The notes under the pieces were generated by a model that had not been told where the DNA came from, searched no databases, and was given only the letters and a program-made list of their open reading frames with translations. Of a stretch of DNA of 64,000 bases, positions 12,401 to 22,031 are shown piece after piece. Each line of letters opens with the position of its first letter. The stretch's first letter is position 1. The stretch lies in the NCBI RefSeq assembly GCF_002078875.1, contig NC_034415.1:24095381-24159380 (forward strand), given 5' to 3'. Source of the DNA: Numida meleagris. Taxonomy: Eukaryota; Chordata; Aves; Galliformes; Numididae. The translations under genes and the position numbers were made by a program.

Positions 12401-15400
12401 CAGCCTGACCTCAGGTGTCTCCAGGGACAGAGCACCCACCACCTCTCTGGGCAACCCATCCCAGTGCCCCATCACTCTTACTGTAAAAAACATATTCCTT
12501 CTAGACTGTCTAAATTCCCCCTCTCCCAGTTTGAAGCCATTTCCCCTTGTCCTATCACAACGGACCTCATTGAAGAGTCTGTCCCCTTCCTTCTTACAGC
12601 CTGCCTTTATTTCTGAGGCCAGCTCAGCCCTGGAAGCACCCAGCTGCCGATATCTCAGCAGTGTCACAGGCTTTTCTTACAAACATACTCTGCTTCGGGC
12701 TCTTAGGTTTCAGTGACAGCTCACGGAACAATGGGATGTGGCCAAGCAGTCCGGGAGAGGAGCAAAGTCCAGCAAGTCAGCAGACTCCAGCTCTGCCCTT
12801 GGTCCCACCACTGTTTGACTTGCAGTGAGCAGGATCTGGGTTGCATTACGCTGACAGCTCTCATCCTGTATTTGAACAGGCAAACAGCACAATAAATTCA
12901 CTTAGGTAGATTTGTTCAGACAGATAAAAAGTATGTGTGTCCTTTCTGCAGCTCCCTTTCTGTGAGCAGTGGACGGTTTGCTGCTGTGACTGCTTATAAA
13001 ATAAATGTACATATGTATGTAGTCTGACAAATTGCAAATTCTTAACCCATTACAGAATGCAGCAATACTGCAACTAGGAGTAAATTTTCATCATAAATCA
13101 GTCTGTATTACTGCTTAACAGCTCCTTTTCATTGATTCAAACACTCCACAGTCTGTCACTTTAAAGTACAGATGTGAATCATGACAACGCTTTTTTTTTT
13201 TTTAAAAGGGTCTTAAGTTCTTCAGATAACCTTTCAATACCCATTTGTTCTTTTCCCCAAATCCTCCAAATCGCAGTTTTGCTATCTCTGGCTGACCTAA
13301 ACTTCTGGCAGTTATTCTCAATCTGTAAAGGTCTAATCCTGTCGAGATCAAAAGGAACGAGCAAGAGCTGCTCTAGACCACTATCTGGCAGTAGTGCTGG
13401 GCACACTTAAGCTCACAGCACACACAACAAAAGGATTTTGTGAAATGCAAGTTCATGTCTGCCATGTACATCATTAGAAGCCCGACAGCATCACTGACAT
13501 TCATTTTTCTGTGGAGAGCAAGATCAGGTTAGAGGTCCGTGGTATTACTGAAATAAGATCCAGTGGGAAGTGAGGGAGTGATGCTGGGCAATTTCTACCT
13601 CTGGCTGGATTCTCCATTACCTACCAATAACAACCTGAATAAAGACCAATTGGAAGGTCCCCAGAGATATGCACAGATCCGACTTCAGCAGTTTGCAGTC
13701 TGGTTTGTACTTCACGCTTACTTCTTTCAGATGTCAATGTGGTGAAAAACACGAAAGGGATGAAGTACACATTTTAGCCCCAAAGGCATTTTCCTGCAAT
13801 ATTTATTCTGAGCTACAATTATTTGTTTTGTTTCTTTTTTGCATTAGAAATATGCAACTCATTTTAAAAATGAACTATTCAGTCACAGTTGCTTTATTGC
13901 AACTTAAAAAAAGAAACCATGCTTCTGTTCCAATTCCCTTGCTGAGCAGTACTTGAGGCTCTCATAAACATACATACAGGAATGACAAAACACTTTGGAC
14001 AAACGGAAGACCGCTGCCATGCCTTTAATTATTGCTTTACACAAAATTTCAAAGTATTTTTTCCCTCAGAGCTTCCAATAAATGGAGTTAATATTTGAGA
14101 AGTTATCTGCACAGCGTACTTCACGGTACCTTGGCCAGTAACAATGCCACATTCTCTCCAATTAAATAAAAATTGAAGCACAGCACTTCAGTATAACCCT
14201 TTTATAATTCTCTTGAACCTGCAAATTGAATCAGTACTCAAGAACAGTAGAAGTACTAGCAGCAAGGCTTCTTGGTACTCAGTGCTTCTAAAGCCATTTT
14301 GAACGTTTGTTCTATACACAACTCTCTCAGGAAGGACACGGCTATTCTCCCCAGTTCAGGGTGCAAAATCAACTCAGAAACTTACATGAGGATTAAAAAA
14401 TAAAAATAAAAAGTGGGGATTTGGGACTTGGAATTGGAGCAGTCTGGGAACTTCCTGGCACTTTTTCCCTTTCTAACAAGAAATGTGGACAGGTAAAAAT
14501 CAAACATTTTGATGCAGGCACAGTGATAAGATTTCACCAATTCAGGACAACAATTCTACTCAGAGCCATAGAGGTGGAATAGTAATAAGTACAGCGCTGC
14601 ACTCTGTCTGACTTGCATTCGCGATTTCAGTCAGGTCTATCTGAATGACCATCCTCACACTCAGATATCTATCTTCTCATTGCTGTTTTCCACAAAAGAC
14701 ATCTGAAATTTTAGCATCAAAGACAAAAGGCTGAAAAACTGCAGAATGAGAGTCCACTTTCCATTACTCCTGTTCAAAAACCTGATGTTTGTTCTTAGTT
14801 CCAAGCAGCCTGCTAGACTGTCCTCTGCTCCAACCACAACCTAATAACTTCAATCTGTTCCCAAAACATATCCAAAACCTCAGGAACCACGAGCTCAGAC
14901 CTACAGAAACATTTCCTACATTACTCAGTGCGGTGTTAAAGGCGCAGTTTTAAGTAAAAACGTGAGGCATAATATGAAAACACTAACTAATGATTTTTCC
15001 ATTAATTAGCAAAAGTCCTGATACATAACACAATTCAACTCCAGCATTTTGGAGTACAGTAACCAAAACATCTGAAGTTCTGCAGGTGCTGCTACATGAC
15101 CGCCGGTTCCAGCAGATGGAGCTGCAGAAAGGCAACGAGGCAGCAGCACCGGGTTCCCAGCACCGTCTGTTGGACAACCCCATGTAAGAGCATCCAACAA
15201 ACTGCTTCGGGACACTTTGCAAACGTTCCTCTGCACGTTCAGAACTTTCTGACATGCCAGGCAGGTGCATTTTCAAACTCTCAGGGTTCGCTGCTGGTAA
15301 CCAGCAGTACAAACAAGAGGCCTGGAAGCTCAGCAGCCTTTGAATGATGCCATTATGCAAACAGAGGGCCCACCTTCCCCACCAGGGAGGTCCATTAAAG

Positions 15401-16445
15401 AGATGTTGTGACAGAGTGACACCAAAGTTACAAAGCTGTTACAAATGCGTGCATCACTTCGGGCCGTTGGCAGGGCCCAGGCACTGCGCCATCTTAGCAG
15501 ACAGGATTTTGCGGTGCCCTCTGTGCTAATTCTGACTGACGCCAACACAGATGCCAACAAAAAAATCAATGCTATCGTATGGGCTGTATAACCTGCAACG
15601 CAGGAAATGCTTTCTGTCGTGGTTTCTGCAGACCCTTTGAAGTCTCAGACTGATGCTCCCTGTTTCCAATATTAAAACACAGGGAAAGTGCCCAGGGACA
15701 AACGGAGCAAACCATCCGCAGCAGCTCGCTGAGAGCCACCGGCTCTGCCGCCCTTCCAGCGCAGAGCCACTTCGCTGACCCCTCACAGAACTGCAACTTC
15801 GCTGTTTTTAACCCCGCGTAGATCGAAAAGCAGATTGCTTCAGGAGTCAAGCAGGGAGGCCGCAAACAGACCTTCAGCGCGCCCACACGTAAAACTCGGC
15901 GTCACCCTCAGGGAAGAACGCTATTTACACACCGATCCCGCCGAGGGAATGCTCCCTCCGAGGCACACAGGAGAAGTTTCTGTGCCGTGTGGGCAGTGGG
16001 AGCGCACTCGTGGAAGGGGCAGGCTGCGGGCCGGGAGGGGCGAGGCGCGGCGCGGTGCTGGCAGGAGCATCGCCCCGCTCCGAAACGCGACGGCAGAGAC
16101 AAAGATAGACGTGCAAGCAGCTCCTGACGGACTGCAGCACAGGTATATCATTTGCTCAGACCTCCTACGCGAGAGGAGAGAGGAAAAAAAGCACCTGAAA
16201 AAGAAAGGCGGTTTCCGCGTCCTCGGTGGTACCGTGTGCTTGGGAAGCGCTGGGAGCACGGCCGGCCTCAGGCGGGCTGCTCGCCCAGCCCCCCAGGCCC
16301 CGGCTGAGGCGGGACGGGGCTCACCCATCCGGCAGCGCAGCCCCGGCCGCTCCGCGCCGCCCCCGCGGCCTGAGGTGAGGCGGCCCCGCGCCCCCCGCCC
16401 GCACCTGGCCTGCCCGCTCCTGCCGCTGCCCGCGGGGGGCTCCAT
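6366..16445 (-). CDS. TTC39A: TTC39A, 5' part (two coding exons seen, runs off left edge)
   Basis: TTC39A is a tetratricopeptide-repeat protein of the TTC39 family with poorly defined function. Evidence is the exon at 6366-6470, whose ECMAALDLFLSNKFSDALASL closely resembles the family start (ALDLFLSNQF-DEAL in TTC39A as I recall), plus gene order next to EPS15 on the same strand, as I recall in human. A proposed first exon at 16405-16445 ends in phase 2 and joins the second in frame to give MEPPAGSGRSGQAR followed by SPASDLNAAL. The next expected block (ESMYHALGY) was sought on the minus strand below 6360 and not found, so the rest lies outside the window. Confidence 0.8.
6471..16404. other. 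TTC39A intron 1
   Basis: About 9.9 kb between the two TTC39A coding exons. It holds the CR1 fragment, a GC-rich patch at about 8500-8700 with a signal-peptide-like minus-strand ORF (see findings), and A/T homopolymers such as (A)16 at 10584-10599. No other gene was recognised. Intron status depends on the proposed first exon. Confidence 0.55.
12293..12640 (-). mobile_element. Truncated CR1 LINE fragment (3' end)
   Basis: The plus strand begins CACAGAATGGTTTGAGTTGG, followed by the (A/C)-rich 'ggcccttaaaggccatctaatccaacccc' type block and the 'ccacctctctgggcaaccc' and 'ccccttgtcctatcac' segments characteristic of the inverted 3' region of avian CR1. The element lies on the minus strand, with its 3' terminus (ATTCTGTGA-like unit) near 12293 and its 5' truncation near 12640. 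No reverse transcriptase remains. It sits in TTC39A intron 1. Small ORFs crossing it are CR1 shadows. Confidence 0.88.
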
Positions 16446-16850
16446 GGGGGAGTCGCGTCCGGCTCCAGCGGCTGCAGGAAAGCGCGGGGCGGTGCTCGTG
16501 CTGCTGCTCGTGCCGCTGCTGCTGCTCCCCGGCGCGCGCGGCCGCCGCAGCCACCTGGCATGGTGTGAAGCGGCGGCAGCCGGGAGCCTCGGCGCATGTT
16601 CGGGCAGGGCCGGGCCGGGCCCCGCCGAGAGGCCGCCCCCACAGGTGAGCGGCTGCGGCAGCGCCCGCCCCGGGCCGGGCGGGGCGAGGACTCGGAGCCG
16701 GGCAGGGAAGGCGGGAGCAGGGCGCTGTGAGCAGGTGCGGGGCTCTGCTGCGAGACTCGGCCTCTTCTCCCGCGTCCCACGCGGGGTTCGTCCCGCAGTG
16801 CCGCCTGGCCTACGCCCTCACAGGTAATCGAAATTGGTCAGTTTTAATAA
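15900..16850 (-). promoter_or_regulatory. CpG island, likely TTC39A promoter
   Basis: A sharply bounded GC/CpG-rich block lies between AT-rich intron and intergenic DNA, about 2.2 kb downstream of the distal EPS15 poly(A) cluster. It includes the proposed TTC39A first exon. Because plus-strand sequence here also carries an ORF with a splice donor (see findings), divergent transcription is possible. Confidence 0.7.
16405..16445 (-). CDS. TTC39A: Proposed TTC39A coding exon 1
   Basis: An ATG in the CpG island opens MEPPAGSGRSGQA and stops at the donor CCAG|GTGCGG, leaving two bases that pair with the single leading base of exon 2 to give Arg. Phase match, strand, CpG context and ATG support it, but the peptide is low complexity and the donor is not ideal. 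Another first exon in the island or a different ATG is possible. Confidence 0.5.
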
Positions 16851-19049
16851 AAATTGAGGACAGTAGTGCAGGTAGAGAAAGATGTTGTCAGCCAGAGAGA
16901 ATCCACCCCCCAAGACATCTACCTTTAATTCAGTGTTAAAACCCAAAACCAAAGACCACACACGATTAACTAAGACACTCTTGAGAAATTCAAAGAGTGA
17001 TGTTTTACAATTTGCTCTTGCATCACTGCTGGCACCACGTTGGAGTTATAGCCATCAATTCCTGTTCAGAGGAGCATAGCATGACTCCTTGCCACCCGAG
17101 GTTTGGACTGACCACTGCCGTGTCAGCGCACTCCAATGGATGTAGGTGTGAAAGTGGAGCCCCCCAGCCCAGAAGGCAGCGGGCAGTGGTTGGACAAAGC
17201 GGTACCACCCAACAGTGCACACAGCTCACGCCAGCGTGGACAAAGTAAGGACAATTTCATACACAGAAACATAATGAAAAGAAGATAACGCAAAGGCAAT
17301 TGAAACTACAAGTTGTTATGAGATGCTGAAAACAAACGATGTGATCGTTTATTGTGTGCATTACAATCTTAGCGTTCAGGTTAATGGGGGTAAGAGTTTG
17401 TGGAAGGAAATGAGCAGGGGAAAAAAGGGAAAGGTGAACACACACACAGAGCAGGGAGTGGCAGGACAAACAGCAGGACGTGGTTGACATAATGAAACAA
17501 TGGGCACATTAGAGAACAGTGGATGTGTAATGTTAAAAAAAGAATTGATTAATGGTTCCTGAAGTGCAAAATGTGGGGAAGGGGGGAGCCCTGGCTCTTG
17601 CTCCAGTGCACAGGGGCATCTGGGTGGAGAGAAAATGGAAATAATGCATTTAATAAATGAATTCCTTATTGACTTGGGCTCTGTCAGATAGAAAGGTGAG
17701 AAAGCTGACAGTCTGCAAACGGTCTTAAAAAGACCTCTTGCCAGCCAATGGCAGCAAGGACAGACCTCTGAAATAAAGGCAAGAATTTCAACCTGCGTTA
17801 TCAGCAAGTTAAATACTCAAGCAAGTATATCTTGCTTCAAGCAGCATTTTTGCCAAATTCTTAATCTACTTCCAGTTTGTACAGTCTTAGAGTATGACTG
17901 GCTACTTATACTAACATGCGACATCTTCCTTACCTGTAGAATATACGCAAGTGAAACAGAATACCATCTTTTACTCTGCACAAGAGTGCCTCTTAATTTC
18001 AGCAGTTACATAATATACTTCCAGACCCTTTGTCATTTGGAAAGCAGGAAGAGGATTAGCATTAAAAATGGTTTGTCAATTCAGCAAGAGACAATTGGAA
18101 ACATCCTGACCTCTTAAATATACATCCAAGCAATGCAGCGTTTTCCCTATCTATCAGCTACCTGATCATTAACAGCTGTTTTTCATTTTCATTCAAAATC
18201 TAAGGTCCTAGCAGCTCAAGATCTCTCACTTCTACTGCAAGAAGCGTTCAGTAACACCCACACCGGTAACTCAAGTTCCACTCTACTTACCAAAAAAGTA
18301 AGTTTCAAACTTGCATCAAGAAGGATCTTCAATTTGGGAAGATTACTATCCACTTGAGTTAATAACTGCTGACAGTCTGCTTTATCTTGACATTTTCTTG
18401 TGTTTTACAATTGCGCAAGACAAATCTTCTACCTTATGGTAAACAATGGATGCATAGGAATCCCAACCACCACTCTAATGAACAACAGAATTAAATTCAA
18501 GAGCATTCCATGAAAACTGGAAACGCCAACATTCTGAACAGATAAGTTACTTTTCTCATTTTACTCTTTTATAAGTTAACTCTGTTTCCTTTATTTTATT
18601 ATCTAAAAAAGTTATGAAAAATACTGTTCTGTAAATAAATACTGTAAAACACAGTGCATGCATTTGAAGATTCAGGCTAAAGAATTAAAGCATTCCAACA
18701 CTGAAGTCATAGTATTGCTAAAAACTTTAATTCTGAAATGCTGAATTTTAAATTTCAGTAGCTAAATGAAACTGTTAACAAGTTAATGGGGAAACAACAG
18801 TAGGCAACGTGGTTCTGACAGCTGGGTGCTATTTGTGAAAAGACGCGACATACAGCTGGCATGGCAGGTGCCAAGAAATGGCAAGGAAATCTGTATAACC
18901 AAGGAAACCAGTAAGTCCAATGCTGATGTCTGACAGAACAGATTTTAAGAATTAAGCAGAAGGGTTAGCACTGTTTGTCACATCATGTCTCCAAGCTTCA
19001 AGTCCTCTGTGCGGAAGCAGACAGATTCCTAAACAACTTAAGTCAACTC
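16850..19049. other. Spacer between EPS15 3' end and TTC39A promoter
   Basis: About 2.2 kb with no recognised exon. The 17000-17250 part is somewhat GC-richer, with a plus-strand ORF of 83 codons lacking recognisable homology. The rest is AT-rich. A short (AC) run occurs near 17440. Confidence 0.5.
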
Positions 19050-19063
19050 CGTATGTCAGGTCC

Positions 19064-19093
19064 TTTATTAAGCACCTTTATTGCCATTTTATT
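19064..19093 (-). promoter_or_regulatory. Cluster of three AATAAA poly(A) signals, likely distal EPS15 3' end
   Basis: Three TTTATT hexamers at 19064-19069, 19077-19082 and 19088-19093 read as three AATAAA signals within 30 nt in transcript sense. Such clustering between two same-strand genes suggests the distal cleavage site of EPS15, giving a 3' UTR of about 2.8 kb. Confidence 0.55.
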
Positions 19094-20150
19094 CTTTGTC
19101 AATACTTGGCAGTGATAACAGATCTTTAACATTAATCCCCAGTACATGCCACTGATACAATTTCTTATTAAGTTACTTCCATTGGAAATTTAGCTGTCAA
19201 GTGGCCAATTCGTCTGCTAAACATTAGATAATCTCTCAAATAAAAAGTGCAATGTTTTGCTGTGAATCCAATGAACTTTTACATGACAGAACCTCATAAG
19301 ACAGTAAATTAGACAAAGACAGAAGAGGATATCAAATTATTCAAGATGAACAGCAACTACTTTCAGTTTCATGATAGAATCGTAGGGACAGCACAACATT
19401 TGGAGGAAAGACAAGGTTGAAAGCAGCACAGTCAGAAGCAAAAGTATGCCCAAGATGTAAACCTGGTAGAGGACCTGAAAAGAAAAAAAAAAACCCACAG
19501 ATGGTTACAAATGACCCCAAGGATGTGTATGAATTTGATGAAATTAATGAAGATATTACATTGCCTAATCCAATTAATGCATCATTCAAAAGATAGCCAG
19601 GAAAAAAGATTTGGGGCCCCTTAGATGAGTACATTAATATCTACCACTGCTGTAACAAAAGTATCAAAGACATGTAAATGGCTGCTGGAACTCCTGAACC
19701 TCTGACCAGTCTACGTCCACATCCTGGTGCAAAGATGTTACACAGCATATTGAAAAGAATATACTCTGGGTCAAACTAAAGATTTGCAAAGCCATAGAAA
19801 CGTGCTTTATGTTGAGAGCACCTGATATGCTGACATATCTTCACAAAAGAATACTAAGGAAGTAACAATTGAGCACTGCAAACCTTGCGCAGGCAAAAAA
19901 CCTTAGGCAGATGCAGCATGAATTTTCATTGAAACTGCCACGACTCCTAATAAATCAAGTGACAAATGGGATTAATATGCACTTTAGCTAACCCCACGAT
20001 TCAAGCAACTTGTTTCTTTGAAAATTAACCACCTCCCATCAGACTACAAACAGAGCACCTTCTATCGGCCACGTTACATTGGCATGTTCTTTTACAGCTC
20101 AGCACCCTTTTGAAAAAATAGGCAAACAGTTCACACTTATGTACTTAAAT

Positions 20151-20156
20151 TTTATT
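20151..20156 (-). promoter_or_regulatory. Candidate proximal EPS15 polyadenylation signal
   Basis: TTTATT on the plus strand reads AATAAA in transcript sense. It is the first canonical hexamer after the stop codon (about 1.73 kb), followed by GTGTG-containing sequence that could serve as the downstream element. An ATTAAA variant lies closer to the stop at 20897-20902. Confidence 0.45.
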
Positions 20157-21884
20157 TCTTCATAATTACAGGCTATTGTTAGAATTTTTAAACAAAAGGG
20201 AAGTCTATAAATAGAGGCTAATCCCACCTGAACAAGTTTCTTTTAAAAAAAAAGTTAAAACTTCATAAGTAATGCCATTTAGCTCACAGCAGTGGTTTGT
20301 TGGTAGTCTGAGTAAAAGTACTATAGTCAGAGTCAGTAACATGAAATGTAACATCAAATGACTCAAAACTTTTAAATTCCATAAAGGAAAGCAAGAATAT
20401 ATATATAATATATACATAATAATATTGTGTTGGTCCACTGAGTATACTTTTTTTAACAAAAGATAAGAAACTATGTAATCCAGTTAAGCACGATTTGCAA
20501 GATTAGTGTACACTCATTACAAAGATGTATAGATAAGTTTTAACTATTTAATCCTTGCAAAAATTTAAGTTATCTTTTTTGAGCAGGTGTTTAAATGCTC
20601 ATTTCCCAGTGCAAAAGAAAAAACATCCCAGTCTGGTTACCCATTTTCCTGAAGAACTGAAAACTATCAAACTCTTTCAACAGCAGCATTGACTGATCAT
20701 GGGAAGAGGTTAAATGTATTGAAGCATGGCTGAGTTCAACCCCTCCTCCCAGTGCTGCGTGTTGAAACTTTTCCATTTCCTCAACAGAAACACCACAAGT
20801 TAAAAGTGCAAGAAAAAAAATAAAAATCTCTTGATGTCTATGCTGCTGCCATCCATTTTTCTTAGATAGGGCAAAAAAGATTATTCTTGGAATTATTTTA
20901 ATTAAACTGATTCTCCAGAATAGAGTTCTTTCAAAGTGAACAATAAGTTACTTTCATTAAGTTATTTTCATTAAAATTATCAATCCCACTCAGTGACCAT
21001 AAAGAAATTCAGTTTAAGGTGCAACTATCTGTTGGCATTCAATAAATTACACATACAGGAAAAAAGCAAACTTATAAAAAAAAATGAAAAATCAGACAAC
21101 GTGTTTTCTTTCTATTCTCAATCTCATTTCAACTTATTATCTTGCCAGTTAATAGGTAAGTAATCTTGCCAATTACTTATCTGCATATTTCACAGGCAAA
21201 ACTGGCTCAAACAGCAGCGGGGCCTTGTAATTTGACAGTCGTCTTGGCCAACAGCAAATGCACACGAATCTTCCATTTAGTTGCTTATAAAACAAAATAA
21301 CTGGTCTTAAAACCTATGACCATGCAAGAAAAGCATTAAAGGTTTCAGTTAGACACGCTCTTTTTGACTTAGACTCCATGAAGATTGTTATTTCAAGTCC
21401 AAACAGAATCTTCAATGAAGAGAAAAATCTATATCCATACATATAAAAAAAAAGCACTCCACAACTCTGGCATTACTAAAATCTTTTTAGAAGGATAAAA
21501 GGTTTCAAATGACTAACTGCTTGATGGGAGACAATCAGCCATGGCAGAATAATTGCTATGTTCACTTTATGCTCAATTACCAACTGCTAACAGATTACAG
21601 TCAAACTAATGTCTCATTTTCTGCATTTTCAACTGATTTGCTTACATCTGGGAAAAGTTCCTTGTTTTCCTGAAAACTTAAGAGAAACTGAATGCTAGAA
21701 TTAAGTTATTCAAACAATAAAAATAACCAAAAGGATTGAATTTAGCAGAAACACACCACTTTCAAGTTTCAAACCTTTCTTACTTTCCTGTATATACGTA
21801 ATCTTCTGATTAACATTTAAATAGGTTAGGTATTCAGAAAAAGGGACAAAACAGTTGACGTATGACAACATCTTATTCTAAACT

Positions 21885-22031
21885 TCATGCTTCTGATATT
21901 TCAGATTTGCTGAGTGCAATAGCCAGTTCCAAGTCTTCTTGCTCTTGCTGTTTCAGTCTTGCCAATCTTTCTTTCTCTTCTCTCTCACTTTCCCTCTTAG
22001 CCCATTCAATCATGTCTTCCTCAGTGGAATA
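21885..22031 (-). CDS. EPS15: EPS15 coding exon 25 (residues 871-918, UIMs and stop)
   Basis: Encodes [20 protein letters not shown], then [20 protein letters not shown] and SKSEISEA, followed by TGA. It contains both ubiquitin-interacting motifs, which recognise ubiquitinated cargo. Y871 is positioned like the human tyrosine (850) phosphorylated after EGF stimulation. Acceptor AAATGCAG. The C-terminal 15 residues match the recalled mammalian end exactly. Confidence 0.96.
   Translation of the reverse strand, partial: YSTEEDMIEWAKRESEREEKERLARLKQQEQEDLELAIALSKSEISEA

Larger units (their letters stand above)
19050..21884 (-). other. EPS15: EPS15 3' UTR (probable extent)
   Basis: AT-rich sequence follows the TGA stop with no downstream coding exon recognised. 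A first AATAAA lies about 1.73 kb after the stop and three more lie about 2.8 kb after it. The boundary is drawn just past the distal cluster and is an inference without transcript data. A short hairpin lies at 21157-21179. Confidence 0.6.

Noticed and set aside
12244..12667. ORFs of 71-111 codons on both strands
   Set aside because: They lie on the CR1 fragment and reflect its untranslated 3' region, not a gene.
14983..15360. 125-codon minus-strand ORF upstream of TTC39A exon 2 in intron 1
   Set aside because: No start in good context, no domain, Cys/Ser-rich chance composition, and no splice link to TTC39A in frame.
15835..16827. 330-codon plus-strand ORF over the CpG island
   Set aside because: It begins at TTG, is Arg/Pro/Gly/Ala-rich as expected of stop-poor GC-rich DNA, and shows no domain. 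Only its internal ATG-to-donor segment was kept as a tentative finding.
17000..17250. GC-richer block with an 83-codon plus-strand ORF, considered as a transposase or retrocopy remnant
   Set aside because: No transposase motif, terminal repeats or target-site duplication could be found, and homology was not recognised.
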